A stretch of 64,000 nt of DNA from Dehalococcoides mccartyi CG5 (GCF_000830885.1 NZ_CP006951.1:1298152-1362151); one strand, 5' to 3'; shown: positions 32,218 through 41,555, counted from the first letter of the stretch. Program-made: numbers and translations. The notes: a model not told the origin generated them from the letters alone.

Positions 32218-32735
32218 TATATTTGGGACTGGGGTCAAACACCGGAACCCGTGAACAATACCTGAAAGATGCCCAGACCCGTCTTTCAGAAAAAATCGTT
32301 ATCACCAGCTGTTCCACTATATATGAAACCGAACCGCTGAACTGCCCTCCCCAGACGAACTTTTTAAATATGGTTATAGAAGCCCGCACAGAGCTTTCAC
32401 CTCCGGACCTTTTGGCATTTACCCAAAAGGTGGAAAAAGAGATGGGCCGAAGCCAAAACAGCCATAACCAGCCCCGCCTAATAGATATTGATATCCTGCT
32501 GTACGGCCAAAAACGCTTAAATACGCCCACCCTGACCATACCTCATCCCCACTTGACCGAAAGGGCTTTTGTAATGTTACCGCTGGTGGAACTGGCAGCT
32601 GATTTTATCTACCCGGGCAGCCGCTCCAGCCTGTCGGATTTGCTTGAGGAACTGCCTTCCGGCCAGTCTATCCGTCCGTTTTCATACCTGCCTGAGGACA
32701 GCAGAGACGATTATGACGACGACGAGGACGAATAA
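32208..32735 (+). CDS. folK: 2-amino-4-hydroxy-6-hydroxymethyldihydropteridine pyrophosphokinase
   Basis: 175 residues. It activates hydroxymethyl-dihydropterin with ATP, the step before FolP. YLGLGSNTGTREQYL, YETEPLNCPPQTNFLNMV and NQPRLIDIDILLYG (the acidic ATP/Mg site) are present. The C-terminus has an acidic tail rich in Asp (DDYDDDEDE) not needed in the family. It overlaps both folP and queD, so the three are translated together. Confidence 0.95.
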   Translation: MEIIYLGLGSNTGTREQYLKDAQTRLSEKIVITSCSTIYETEPLNCPPQTNFLNMVIEARTELSPPDLLAFTQKVEKEMGRSQNSHNQPRLIDIDILLYGQKRLNTPTLTIPHPHLTERAFVMLPLVELAADFIYPGSRSSLSDLLEELPSGQSIRPFSYLPEDSRDDYDDDEDE

Positions 32736-33106
32736 TGTATTATCTGAGTATAAAAAAACATTTTGAAGCCGCCCATTTTCTGCGGGGATATAAGGGTAAG
32801 TGCGAAAACCTGCACGGCCACCGCTACGAAGTAGCCCTGAAGATTAAAACCGGAGAGCTGGATGAATGCGGCATGGGAGCTGATTTCAGTCTCCTGAAAA
32901 CCCGCCTGAATGAGGTTCTGCAAAGCTATGACCACACCTGCCTGAATGACTTGACACCCTTTGACAACATCAATCCATCGGCCGAAAATATAGCCAAAGA
33001 CATATATGACAAGCTGAAAACAGTTATCAACAAGAAGGGTGTTGAGCTTTGGGGGGTAGAGGTCTGGGAGTCACCGGATAGCTCGGTACTCTACCAGCCT
33101 GACTAA
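32735..33106 (+). CDS. queD: 6-pyruvoyltetrahydropterin synthase family protein with CExxHGH motif
   Basis: 123 residues. The zinc His residues are in EAAHFLRG (His14) and ENLHGHRYEV (His27, His29); Glu in VEVWES is present. The catalytic region reads CENLHGH: Cys23 as in QueD and, next to it, Glu24 as in the PTPS-III group that replaces dihydroneopterin aldolase (FolB). Families with both residues have been described as bifunctional PTPS-I/III. The gene is fused by a one-base overlap to folK, and no folB is seen in the operon, so a folate role is as likely as queuosine synthesis. Confidence 0.88.
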   Translation: MYYLSIKKHFEAAHFLRGYKGKCENLHGHRYEVALKIKTGELDECGMGADFSLLKTRLNEVLQSYDHTCLNDLTPFDNINPSAENIAKDIYDKLKTVINKKGVELWGVEVWESPDSSVLYQPD

Positions 33107-33229
33107 CCATACCCTTGACTCAAGGTCTGGACAAGGCCGTTTTCACTCATGCCAAAGGGCTAAAAAGTCAAGGGCTTATTGTAGAATAACTTACTATATG
33201 CTATCATTTTGACTAGAAAACGAGGCGAA

Positions 33230-34243
33230 ATGACCACGGAAAAAGATAAGGCTCTGGAACTCACTGTAGGCATAATAGAAAAACGCTTTGGCAAGGGTTC
33301 AATAATGAAGTTGAGCGACCCTTCCTTCCGGCAAACAGTTGAGTTCATTCCTACAAGTTCACTGGCACTTGATATTGCCCTGGGCGTTGGCGGGATTCCC
33401 AGAGGCCGGGTAGCTGAAATATTCGGTCCTGAAGGCTCTGGCAAGACTACTCTTGCCCAACACATTATTGCCCAGGCCCAAAAAATGGGTGAAAAAGCCG
33501 CCTATATAGACGTGGAACATGCCCTTGATCCTAAATACGCTTCAACCTGCGGGGTTAATCTGGATGAGCTTTTAATATCTCAACCGGATACCGGCGAAGA
33601 AGCGCTTGGTATTGCCGAAGAGCTGGTGAGAAGTGCTGCCATAGGTGTAATCGTGATTGACAGTGTGGCGGCGCTGGTACCCAAAGCTGAAATAGAAGGC
33701 GACATGGGTGACTCACATGTAGGTTTGCAGGCCAGGCTTATGTCTCAGGCCCTGCGAAAATTGACCGCTTCCATCGGGCAAACCAGAACGGCCGTTGTCT
33801 TTATTAACCAGTTAAGAGAAAAGGTGGGTGTTATGTTCGGCAATCCCGAAGTCACCCCCGGCGGCCGGGCGCTCAAGTTTTACAGTTCGGTGCGTATAGA
33901 TCTAAGGCGCATAGAAACCATCAAGCAGGGTACCGTAGCTGTTGGTACACGCGTAAGAGCCAAAGTGGTAAAAAATAAGGTTGCTCCTCCTTTCAGGACA
34001 GCCGAATTTGATATCATGTTTGACTCCGGTATCAGCCGCGAGGGCAACCTTATTGATTTAGGCGTAAGCAGTGAAGTTATAAGGAAAGCAGGGGCTTTCT
34101 TTTCCTATGGTGACATTCGCCTGGGGCAAGGCAGAGAGAGCGCCAAAAACTATCTGGCGGCAAACCCGGATCTGGCGCAAGAAATTGAAGAAAAAATACG
34201 TGCCTCAGCGGTCACCCTTTGCAGTATTGGCGATGGCGATTAA
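33230..34243 (+). CDS. recA: Recombinase RecA
   Basis: About 337 residues from the ATG at 33230, with GAGG close upstream; an in-frame TTG seven codons earlier is less likely. Walker A is GPEGSGKTT, followed by [33 protein letters not shown] and [24 protein letters not shown] (loop 2, quoted in part). The C-terminal domain is complete and ends with a short acidic tail. It carries out homologous recombination and LexA cleavage. No copy of the palindrome found before lexA is visible in the 120 bases upstream. Confidence 0.97.
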   Translation: MTTEKDKALELTVGIIEKRFGKGSIMKLSDPSFRQTVEFIPTSSLALDIALGVGGIPRGRVAEIFGPEGSGKTTLAQHIIAQAQKMGEKAAYIDVEHALDPKYASTCGVNLDELLISQPDTGEEALGIAEELVRSAAIGVIVIDSVAALVPKAEIEGDMGDSHVGLQARLMSQALRKLTASIGQTRTAVVFINQLREKVGVMFGNPEVTPGGRALKFYSSVRIDLRRIETIKQGTVAVGTRVRAKVVKNKVAPPFRTAEFDIMFDSGISREGNLIDLGVSSEVIRKAGAFFSYGDIRLGQGRESAKNYLAANPDLAQEIEEKIRASAVTLCSIGDGD

Positions 34244-34284
34244 TCCATAGCTTTACGTAAAAAGGCATCTTTATCTATTTGGGG

Positions 34285-34320
34285 GCTGAGGCAGAGTGTG
34301 TCTCGGCTTTGTCTTTTTTT
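34285..34320 (+). terminator. Terminator-like hairpin between recA and recX
   Basis: GCTGAG (34285-34290) pairs with CTCGGC (34302-34307) and is followed by TTTGTCTTTTTTT. It would stop or thin out transcription before recX. Confidence 0.65.
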
Positions 34321-34330
34321 GGGGGATTAA

Positions 34331-34975
34331 ATGCCAATCATAACGGCCATCAGGAAAACCCGGGGCGGGAACCAGAGGTGTAAAATTTCTCTGGACGGCA
34401 AGGAGTTCTTCAGCCTGTCTCTCAAAGTATGTGAAAGGGAAGGCCTGAAAGTAGACCAGGAACTGAGCTCCAGCCAAATTGAAACTCTGAAGCTTATAGA
34501 TAATTGCCAAAGTTGCTACGAAGCAGCCATGGGTTATTTATCCTATCGCCCGCGCAGCCAGTCTGAACTGGCCCAAAAACTGGTAAGGCGAGGGTTTTGC
34601 AGTCAGGATATTGATTCCATATTAGCCAAGCTGAAAGAACAGGGGCTGGTAAATGACCAGGCTTTCGCCCAGTTCTGGAATGACAATCGCCAGTCATTCC
34701 GTCCCCGCAGCCGCAGCTTGACCTCACTGGAACTCAAGAGAAAGGGTATATCCAGCGAAATAATTGAAACCGTGGTAAGCACTGTTGATGAAGTGGACAG
34801 TGCTTACAGGGCAGCCGAAACCAAAGCAAAAAACCTGCCCAAAGACAATTACCACATATTCCGCCAGCGCCTCAGCCAGTTTTTACTAAGGCGAGGCTTC
34901 AGCTACGAGGTAATTAGCCGTACCGTTTCCCGCCTGTGGAATGAATATGGAAACGATCCAATAGACGAATTTTAG
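34331..34975 (+). CDS. recX: RecX regulatory protein
   Basis: 214 residues. It binds RecA filaments and limits recombination. Three tandem three-helix repeats are seen, with AMGYLSYRPRSQSELAQKLVRRGF (quoted as YLSYRPRSQSEL), KEQGLVNDQAFAQFWNDNR and RFSYEVISRTV-like C-terminal repeat. GGGGG precedes the ATG by six bases. It follows recA, as in many bacteria, but behind a hairpin with a T-run, consistent with a lower level than RecA. Confidence 0.9.
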   Translation: MPIITAIRKTRGGNQRCKISLDGKEFFSLSLKVCEREGLKVDQELSSSQIETLKLIDNCQSCYEAAMGYLSYRPRSQSELAQKLVRRGFCSQDIDSILAKLKEQGLVNDQAFAQFWNDNRQSFRPRSRSLTSLELKRKGISSEIIETVVSTVDEVDSAYRAAETKAKNLPKDNYHIFRQRLSQFLLRRGFSYEVISRTVSRLWNEYGNDPIDEF

Positions 34976-35043
34976 GTCTTACATAGTCATGGCTCTCTGA
35001 TACCCCCGTTGAAGAGAGCTTCTAAAGAAAGGGGTTTATATAT

Positions 35044-36627
35044 ATGTTCGAGTTTTTTATGGAGACAGCGCCGGCTACCACCACCGGTTTGCCTTTGTCT
35101 GCTATTCTGGCTATCTTTTTCAGTTTTATTATAGGTATAGTGTTCGGCGGTATGGCACTATTCGTATTCAGGGGCTTCATTATGAACCGCCAGCTTCGTA
35201 TTGCCCAGCGTAAAGCTACCAAAATGCTGGCTGATTCCAAACTGGAAGCTAAGGATGTGCTGGTGGAAGCCAAGCGCGAGGCTGACAAGACTCGCAATTC
35301 CGCCGAAACTGAACTTAAGGAACGCCGTTCTGAACTGGCCAAACAGGAAAACAGGGTTATCCAAAAAACAGAGGCGCTGGACCGCAAGCTGGAAAACCTT
35401 GAACAGCGTGAACAGTCTTTAACCAACCGGGAAAAAAGCATTGACGAAACCCAATCTCAAATTGAAGAAATACGCGAAAACGAACTAAAACGCCTGGAAG
35501 AAGTGGCCAACATGACCACTGAACAGGCCAAAACGAGCCTGCTTGAAATGCTGGAAGGCGAAATGCAACAGGAAACCTCCCGCCGCCTGCGTGAGTGGGA
35601 GATAAAAATAAAAGCCGAAGCGGATGAAAAAGCCCGCGAGGTTGTTTCCCAGGCTATCCAGCGTTGTGCCTCTGACGTAGTTACCGAAACCACTACTAAT
35701 GTCGTACCCCTGCCCAGTGACGAAATGAAGGGCAGGCTGATTGGCCGCGAAGGCCGCAATATACGGGCTTTGGAACAGGCAACCGGCGTAGACCTGATAA
35801 TAGATGACACCCCGGAGGCAGTTACTATTTCCAGTTTTGACCCGGTGCGGCGTGAAGTTGCCCGTCAGGCACTTTCAAAACTTATCATTGACGGGCGTAT
35901 TCACCCGGCCCGCATTGAAGAAGTGGTAACCAAGGCCAAAGAGGAAGTTGAAGCCGCTATGATAGCTTCCGGTGAACAGGCTGCCTACCAGGCAGGCGTT
36001 CACGGACTGCGACCCGAAATAATCAAGGTAATGGGACGGCTGAAATACCGCACCAGTTACGGCCAGAATGTACTTCAGCACAGCATAGAAGTAGCCCAGA
36101 TGTCCGGCATGATAGGCAGTGAGCTGGGTGTAAATGTTACCCTTGCCCGCCGGGCCGGCTTTCTGCATGATATAGGCAAAGCGGTTGACCGAGACGTGGA
36201 AGGCACCCATACCCAGATAGGCGCAGACATGGTTAAACAGTGGGAAAAATCTCCCGAAGTTATTAAAGGTGTGGCGGAACATCACTTTGACACCCCCACC
36301 GTTTCCATCTGGGGCTTTATAGTATCTGCTGCAGATGCCATTTCTTCGGCCAGACCCGGTGCCCGCCGCGAATCACTGGAAAACTACATCAAACGTCTGA
36401 AGGCTCTTGAAGAGATTGCCGACAGCTTCAAAGGGGTTGAAAAATCCTTTGCTATCCAGGCAGGACGTGAAGTGCGGATAATGGTAAAACCTGATGAGAT
36501 TGATGATCTGGGAGCTATGCGGCTGGCCAGAGATATCGTCAAGAGGATTGAAGATGGGCTGGAATACCCCGGACAGATTAAAGTTACCGTTATACGGGAA
36601 ACCAGATCCGTAGACTTTGCCAAGTAA
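35044..36627 (+). CDS. rny: Ribonuclease Y
   Basis: 527 residues. An N-terminal membrane helix (about 20-43) leads to a long coiled coil (50-200), a KH domain ([21 protein letters not shown], quoted in part, near 223-245) and an HD domain with the metal-binding [15 protein letters not shown]. It is the membrane-anchored endoribonuclease that starts mRNA decay in bacteria lacking RNase E. It is followed after nine bases by a ymdB-like phosphodiesterase gene, a conserved neighbour that in Bacillus acts with RNase Y. Confidence 0.96.
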   Translation: MFEFFMETAPATTTGLPLSAILAIFFSFIIGIVFGGMALFVFRGFIMNRQLRIAQRKATKMLADSKLEAKDVLVEAKREADKTRNSAETELKERRSELAKQENRVIQKTEALDRKLENLEQREQSLTNREKSIDETQSQIEEIRENELKRLEEVANMTTEQAKTSLLEMLEGEMQQETSRRLREWEIKIKAEADEKAREVVSQAIQRCASDVVTETTTNVVPLPSDEMKGRLIGREGRNIRALEQATGVDLIIDDTPEAVTISSFDPVRREVARQALSKLIIDGRIHPARIEEVVTKAKEEVEAAMIASGEQAAYQAGVHGLRPEIIKVMGRLKYRTSYGQNVLQHSIEVAQMSGMIGSELGVNVTLARRAGFLHDIGKAVDRDVEGTHTQIGADMVKQWEKSPEVIKGVAEHHFDTPTVSIWGFIVSAADAISSARPGARRESLENYIKRLKALEEIADSFKGVEKSFAIQAGREVRIMVKPDEIDDLGAMRLARDIVKRIEDGLEYPGQIKVTVIRETRSVDFAK

Positions 36628-36635
36628 AGCAGGTA

Positions 36636-37409
36636 ATGATGAAAATACTGGTAATCGGTGATGTCATTGGCAAGCCGGGACGGGATGCCCTGCGGGATAT
36701 CTTGCCGGGACTGAAACAGGAATACAAGATAGATTTTACCGTTATAAACGGAGAAAATACGGCCGGGGGTATTGGTATAACCCCGGCCACCGCCCAAGAC
36801 CTTATATCAGCCGGGGCAGACGTGATTACCACCGGCAATCATGTCTGGAAACACCGTGACATTGCCACTGTAATGGAAGACGAAAGCCTGCCGGTTATCC
36901 GCCCCTTAAATTACCCTCCGGGCGTGCCCGGTCAGGGCTACATCCTGAAAAACAAGGTTCTGGTTGTAAACCTGATGGGTCGTACCTTTATGTACGACAT
37001 AGACTGCCCCTTCCGCAGTATTGACAACCTTATTACCAAGCTGAATTTCAAACCATCTGCCATTATTGTAGACTTTCATGCGGAAGCCACATCCGAAAAA
37101 ATGGCACTGGGGTTTTATCTGGACGGAAGGGTAAGCGCCGTACTGGGCACTCATACCCACGTAGCCACTTGTGATACCCGTTTGCTGCCCAAAGGCACTG
37201 CATATGTCAGTGATATTGGCATGGTAGGGCCTATTGATTCGATAATAGGGGATGAACCTGATTCGGTTATCCAGCGTTTTTTGACCGGTATACCCGGCCG
37301 CCTGAGTGTAGCCCAAGGCAGGGTAATGCTTAATGCCGTAGTGGTTACGGTAAACACCAAAACCGGACTGGCCACAAGTATCGAACGCATTTACCGGGAG
37401 ATAAGCTAG
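36636..37409 (+). CDS. YmdB-family metallophosphoesterase
   Basis: 257 residues of the TIGR00282 type. VIGDVIGKPGRDAL, NGENTAGG, TTGNHVWKH, VDFHAEATSEK and GTHTHVATCDTRLLP give the full set of metal ligands. The relatives hydrolyse cyclic nucleotides and influence RNase Y dependent RNA levels in Bacillus. Two ATG codons (36636, 36639) could start the protein. It is the second gene of the rny-ymdB-PHP-plsY operon. Confidence 0.92.
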   Translation: MMKILVIGDVIGKPGRDALRDILPGLKQEYKIDFTVINGENTAGGIGITPATAQDLISAGADVITTGNHVWKHRDIATVMEDESLPVIRPLNYPPGVPGQGYILKNKVLVVNLMGRTFMYDIDCPFRSIDNLITKLNFKPSAIIVDFHAEATSEKMALGFYLDGRVSAVLGTHTHVATCDTRLLPKGTAYVSDIGMVGPIDSIIGDEPDSVIQRFLTGIPGRLSVAQGRVMLNAVVVTVNTKTGLATSIERIYREIS

Positions 37410-37411
37410 AA

Positions 37412-38275
37412 ATGGCTTCTAAAGTAGACCTGCATATCCACACCACCGTTTCAGACGGTGTTCACTCACCTGAGAATATTATTGCCAAAGCCGCCAAAGT
37501 ACATATGGAGTATATTGCCATATGTGACCATGACAATCTGGACGGAATTGGCCTTGCCATACAGACTGCCCGAAAATACCCCAAACTAAGGGTTATACCC
37601 GGGGTGGAAATCAGCACTGATTACAGCGGTGGGGATGTCCACATTCTGGGGTATTTTGTAGATTACAAAGACCCGTTTTTGAATGAAACTCTGACTGAAA
37701 TGCGCCGCTCCAGAGTGGAACGCGCCCGTGACATGGTAATAAAACTTAATGAACTGGGTATGGAAATAAGCTGGCAGAGAGTTTCCGAAATTGCCGGTGA
37801 AGGCACTGTGGGACGGCCGCATATTGCCACTGCCCTGCTGGAAAAGGGCTATATCCAGAACATGGGCGAGGCCTTTGAAAAATACATAGGTCGGGGCGGC
37901 CCGGCCTATGTTGAACGGATAAAAATGGGCCCCGAAGAAGCCGTCCGGCTGGTGCTAAACTGCGGAGGGATACCGGTTATGGCCCACCCCCTGACCATAA
38001 TGGATCACGAACCCATGGTGGAACGGCTGGTTCAGGCCGGGCTGATGGGTTTGGAATGCCACTACGGGGGGTTCAACCCCCAGCAAATAGACGGCTTAGT
38101 CAAACTTGCCGCCAAACACAAACTACTGACTACCGGCGGTAGCGATTACCACGGTCTGGACGAACTTACCGAAACACCCATCGGCGGGGCGGAAGTACCC
38201 ATGCAGGATGCTAAAAAACTTATTGCCAAAGCCCGTGAAATTAAGGCAAAAGGCCTGGCGGAGGATATGGAATGA
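37412..38275 (+). CDS. PHP-domain phosphoesterase (RNase AM/TrpH-like)
   Basis: 287 residues. DLHIHTTVSDGVHSPENI, ICDHDNLDGI, PGVEISTDY and GGSDYHG are the PHP metal-binding motifs. The family includes 3',5'-nucleoside bisphosphate phosphatases and the 5'-3' exonuclease YciV/RNase AM. It starts two bases after the ymdB-like gene and overlaps plsY by 4 nt. Clustering with rny points to a role in RNA or nucleotide turnover. Confidence 0.9.
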   Translation: MASKVDLHIHTTVSDGVHSPENIIAKAAKVHMEYIAICDHDNLDGIGLAIQTARKYPKLRVIPGVEISTDYSGGDVHILGYFVDYKDPFLNETLTEMRRSRVERARDMVIKLNELGMEISWQRVSEIAGEGTVGRPHIATALLEKGYIQNMGEAFEKYIGRGGPAYVERIKMGPEEAVRLVLNCGGIPVMAHPLTIMDHEPMVERLVQAGLMGLECHYGGFNPQQIDGLVKLAAKHKLLTTGGSDYHGLDELTETPIGGAEVPMQDAKKLIAKAREIKAKGLAEDME

Positions 38276-38970
38276 GCCCTGTATTTCTTATTATGATACC
38301 GGCAGGCTATCTGGTAGGGGCTATCCCCATGGCATATCTGCTTTCAAGGTGGCGGCGGGGTATAGATATCCGCCGTTACGGAAGCGGCAATGTCGGTGCT
38401 TCCAATGTGATTAAAACAGCCGGCAAGAAACTGGGGCTGGCGGTTTTTGTTTTTGATGTTTCCAAAGGGGCTATTATGATCCTGTTGGCCGGCTGGCTGG
38501 GGCTGGAGCTCTGGCAACAAATAATAGTCGGCCTGCTTACCATTGCCGGGCATAACTGGCCGGTCTTCCTCCGCTTTAACGGGGGAAGAGGTATTGCCAC
38601 CTCACTGGGAGTGGCTCTGGTGATGGCTCCTGTTCCGGCATTGATAGCGCTGAGTACTGCACTCACCTTCGGTTTTTTCAAAAAAATGGCTCCGGGGGTT
38701 TTTCTGGGAGTAGGGGCGCTGCCGGTTATGTCAGGGTATTTTCACGGTTTTTTTGGCGTACAGGAACACCAGACGGTAACCTGGGGTTTTGCGGGGCTTT
38801 TTTTGATTATGATTGTCCGCCGCCTGATGGCACCTGACAGCGAATACTCCAGCACCGTTTCCAAAGCTGAGCTTGTATTTAACCGCATGTTTCTTGACCG
38901 GGATATACGAAGCCGCTCTGTCTGGATAAACCGCAATACCGCTGCCCATAAAGAAGGTCTGGGTATTTAA
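38272..38970 (+). CDS. plsY: Glycerol-3-phosphate acyltransferase PlsY
   Basis: 232 residues, about five membrane helices. It transfers the acyl group from acyl phosphate to glycerol-3-phosphate, the first step of phospholipid synthesis. The three conserved cytosolic motifs are GSGNVGASNVIKTAGKK, HNWPVFLRFNGGRGIATS and, less exactly, the third loop near 190-200. The last gene of the rny operon, convergent with the DNA glycosylase gene 26 bases away. Confidence 0.95.
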   Translation: MSPVFLIMIPAGYLVGAIPMAYLLSRWRRGIDIRRYGSGNVGASNVIKTAGKKLGLAVFVFDVSKGAIMILLAGWLGLELWQQIIVGLLTIAGHNWPVFLRFNGGRGIATSLGVALVMAPVPALIALSTALTFGFFKKMAPGVFLGVGALPVMSGYFHGFFGVQEHQTVTWGFAGLFLIMIVRRLMAPDSEYSSTVSKAELVFNRMFLDRDIRSRSVWINRNTAAHKEGLGI

Positions 38971-38996
38971 TAACCCGTCCTCACCTGCCGCAAAAT

Positions 38997-39668
38997 TTAT
39001 TCCCGATAGTCAAAACGGCAAACATCTTTCAGTACACACCCTTCACAACCGGGTTTGACCCTGCAATGCTCTTTGGCATGCCTGACTATAAGGGCATGGT
39101 ATTCGTTATAAAGGGCGGCATCAGCGGCCAGATTTGCCGTAAAAAGCCTTTGAAGACGGTCATAACCCGCTTCCTTTTCCGTCAGACCCAAACGGCTGAA
39201 AATCCTTCGGGTATAAGCATCTATAACAAAAACGGGCTTTCCGCAGGCATATAAAAGTATGGAGTCGGCTGTTTCTTCACCTATGCCCCACACACTCAGC
39301 AATTCATCACGAAGAACACTACTCTCTATCTCCAGCAGTTTTTCAGCTTGTCCGCCGCAGCCAGTCTGAAGCCAATTTGACAGGGCTTTCAGTTTGCGGA
39401 CTTTTACATTAAAGTAGCCTGAGGGACGGATAGATTCAGCCAGAGCGCTGTCAGCGGCCTGCAATATAGCCTCTGCCGAGAGCAAATTAGCCTCTTTCAG
39501 CCTTGAAATAGCCTTTTCAACGTTTGTCCAAGCGGCACTCTGGGTAAGTACTGCACCCGCCATCATTTCAAACCGGCTTTCGGCCGGCCACCAGTGCTGA
39601 GGGCCGTATTTCTTTAAAAGACGCTGGTATATATCAGCCAGATTTTGGGCTAAGTTTTCTTTATCCAA
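38997..39668 (-). CDS. Endonuclease III-family DNA glycosylase, MagIII-like
   Basis: 223 residues. The HhH-GPD core reads SVWGIGEETADSILLYACGKPVFVIDAYTRRIF (quoted as WGIGEETADSIL and FVIDAYTRR) and holds the catalytic Asp. The Lys that gives Nth its lyase activity (GRKTA) is replaced by Glu (GEETA). HWWPAESRFEMMAGAVLTQ resembles 3-methyladenine glycosylase MagIII. A C-x5-C-x2-C-x5-C motif at the C-terminus probably holds a [4Fe-4S] cluster. Prediction: a monofunctional alkylbase glycosylase. It overlaps the upstream trmO gene by 19 nt. Confidence 0.85.
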   Translation of the reverse strand: MDKENLAQNLADIYQRLLKKYGPQHWWPAESRFEMMAGAVLTQSAAWTNVEKAISRLKEANLLSAEAILQAADSALAESIRPSGYFNVKVRKLKALSNWLQTGCGGQAEKLLEIESSVLRDELLSVWGIGEETADSILLYACGKPVFVIDAYTRRIFSRLGLTEKEAGYDRLQRLFTANLAADAALYNEYHALIVRHAKEHCRVKPGCEGCVLKDVCRFDYRE

Positions 39669-40093
39669 GGTGCTACCGTTGCCTCTTTGTCAGAGTCATA
39701 ATCTGTAATAAAGGGTTTAATATCCAGTACCGGCGTACCGTTAATGGCATCCAGCCCTTTCACTTTTAGCACGTTGCCTTTATGCTCAAGCAACCTGACC
39801 AGAGTCTTGGCGATGGGGTTGGGGCGAAAGGGAGAGCGGCTGGCAAAAACCCCTACTTTACCAAACTCTGTTTGACCTCTGGGGTAAACCAGCAAGGCCA
39901 TGCCCTCGGGCGGGGACTGATGGGGAGACCAGATAATATTCAGGTGGGAAAATTCCTCTATACGGGTAAGCCCTTCGGCCAGTTCCGGTTTTAGATGTAT
40001 TTCAGAAACCACATCTTCCCATTTAAACATTTGTTCAGGTTTTTGGGTAATAGCATTTATGACAGTGCCGATAGGTTTCATTTGCACATTCAT
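39650..40093 (-). CDS. trmO: TrmO/TsaA-like tRNA methyltransferase
   Basis: About 147 residues. PIGTVINAI at the N-terminus, HLNIIWSPH and VGVFASRSPFRPNPIAKTLVRLL are the UPF0066/TsaA signature; the family methylates N6 of threonylcarbamoyl-A37 in tRNA. GGAG six bases upstream fixes the start at 40093, because the longer frame would begin inside a terminator hairpin. It overlaps the glycosylase gene that follows. Confidence 0.9.
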   Translation of the reverse strand: MNVQMKPIGTVINAITQKPEQMFKWEDVVSEIHLKPELAEGLTRIEEFSHLNIIWSPHQSPPEGMALLVYPRGQTEFGKVGVFASRSPFRPNPIAKTLVRLLEHKGNVLKVKGLDAINGTPVLDIKPFITDYDSDKEATVAPWIKKT

Positions 40094-40106
40094 TTTTTCT
40101 CCAAAC

Positions 40107-40133
40107 AAAAAGGGGGGTGGTGACCCCCCTTTT
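40107..40133 (-). terminator. Terminator after the citrate synthase gene
   Basis: AAAAGGGGGG (minus strand) pairs with CCCCCCTTTTT around a 6-nt loop, 14 nt after the stop of the 40147-41394 gene. Confidence 0.88.
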
Positions 40134-40146
40134 ATCATCTGTCTGA

Positions 40147-41394
40147 TTAGTCATTCATAAGCGGTGTCAGGGTTAGCAGGCGACGGCTTATCTCCGGATA
40201 TTTGGCAATAAAGATAAGTTCGTCTTCAACCAGAGGTTTATGGGCCTCTACGTTGGCATAACGCACCAGTTCCAGTATCTTGTTGGCTTCGTCTTTGTCT
40301 TCAGGCAGTTCCACAGACATATTGCCCATGACATGGCGGAAGCCTGAGATGCCGCTATACTGGCCGGCACAGATTTCACGCCCGGTTTCCACCATCAGGG
40401 CTTCACCCCGTCCCAGTTCTTCGTAGCCGTAAAGCTCGTAGTTTTGAGAATCTTTGATAACACCGTCAGCATGTATGCCGGAGGCATGGGCAAAACAGTT
40501 ACGTCCCACTCCCGGCTGGTTTATGGGTATTTCCACATCAAAAGCATATGAAGCAAAGCGGGCTATCTTCCAGGCCTTGGAAAGGTTTACCTCATGGCCC
40601 AGCTGGTATTTTTCACCAAAGCCCTTTGACTTCAGTATAGCCAGCAGGAAGGCTACCAGGTCTGCATTGCCGGCCCGCTCACCAATACCGTTTACGGTGG
40701 TGTTTACGTACACGTCCTGTCCGCCGTCAATAACACCCTTGGCACCGGCCAAAGAGTTACCTATGGCCATACCCAAGTCACCATGGCAATGAATCTCTAT
40801 GGGCATTCCCACCTTTTCCGCCAAAGTGCGGGCGGTTTCGTATATGGTAAAAGGGTTGTCATAACCCAGAGTGTCACAGTAACGCAGGCGGGTAGCACCC
40901 ACCTCTTTGGCCGCCTTGGCAAATTCTATCAGGTTTACAATGGAGGTACGGGAGGCATCTTCGGCGTTTACCCCCACTGTCTCAGCCCCCTTGGCATAAG
41001 CGGCATTGACGGCAATAGTCATATCTTCAATTATATCTTTAAAAACCTTGCGACCCTGAAACTTGCCGTTTATCATCTGTTCCGAAGTGGATATAGACAA
41101 ATTCAGGTGTTTAAGGCTGGGTGCCCGGCGGAAAGCCAGGTCTACATCAGCCACGATAGCCCTTATCCAGCCTTCCAGACGCAAATTCTTGATAACGCCC
41201 ATTTTGGCCAGCTCAAGATTGGCTTCAACATAACCGCGCTCATGTTTGGTGGTGGGAAAGCCAAACTCAGACTGGAATATACCCATCTCGTCCAGATAAA
41301 TGTTTATCAGGGTTTTTTCCAGTTTGGAAAGGCCGAGACGAGCCGTTTGGACACCGTCTCTATTGGTAACGTCAATTATGAAAATTTTTCCCAC
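40147..41394 (-). CDS. Homocitrate-synthase-like enzyme, probable Re-citrate synthase
   Basis: 415 residues of the HMGL-like/isopropylmalate synthase family: DVTNRDGVQTARLGLSKLEK, TVGVNAEDASRT, EIHCHGDLGMA and NTTVNGIGERAGN. A nitrogenase homocitrate role is not supported, as no nif genes are nearby. In Dehalococcoides, which lacks a Si-citrate synthase, a homologue annotated as homocitrate synthase was shown to be a Re-citrate synthase, and I judge this to be that gene. It would open the incomplete citrate cycle to 2-oxoglutarate and glutamate. The start is GTG with AGGGGG nine bases upstream. It is monocistronic with its own terminator. Confidence 0.82.
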   Translation of the reverse strand: MGKIFIIDVTNRDGVQTARLGLSKLEKTLINIYLDEMGIFQSEFGFPTTKHERGYVEANLELAKMGVIKNLRLEGWIRAIVADVDLAFRRAPSLKHLNLSISTSEQMINGKFQGRKVFKDIIEDMTIAVNAAYAKGAETVGVNAEDASRTSIVNLIEFAKAAKEVGATRLRYCDTLGYDNPFTIYETARTLAEKVGMPIEIHCHGDLGMAIGNSLAGAKGVIDGGQDVYVNTTVNGIGERAGNADLVAFLLAILKSKGFGEKYQLGHEVNLSKAWKIARFASYAFDVEIPINQPGVGRNCFAHASGIHADGVIKDSQNYELYGYEELGRGEALMVETGREICAGQYSGISGFRHVMGNMSVELPEDKDEANKILELVRYANVEAHKPLVEDELIFIAKYPEISRRLLTLTPLMND

Positions 41395-41432
41395 GTAATT
41401 ATACCCCCTGTAATAGATGCGCTAAATATAAC

Positions 41433-41461
41433 ATTTTATCATAGCCTGCTTCGCCTCACAA
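41433..41461 (-). promoter_or_regulatory. Promoter of the Re-citrate synthase gene
   Basis: On the minus strand TTGTGA (41461-41456), 17 nt, TAAAAT (41438-41433). Confidence 0.5.
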
Positions 41462-41504
41462 ACCCCCTGTATCTATTTTATTTATTACACACCTCAAATA
41501 CTCT

Positions 41505-41533
41505 TTGACTTAAGGGATTTTTACGTTTAAAAT
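41505..41533 (+). promoter_or_regulatory. Promoter of the HIT protein gene
   Basis: TTGACT (41505-41510), 17 nt, TAAAAT (41528-41533), 22 nt before the ATG. It is divergent from the citrate synthase promoter. Confidence 0.6.
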
Positions 41534-41555
41534 CATAAACAGGCAAGGAGATGAA

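Noticed and set aside
33107..33229. SOS box upstream of recA
   Set aside because: AGAATAACTTACT near 33182 only weakly resembles the lexA palindrome and is not a dyad.
40147..41394. Assigning nifV and nitrogen fixation
   Set aside because: There are no nif genes in the window, and the family member in this lineage is better explained as Re-citrate synthase.
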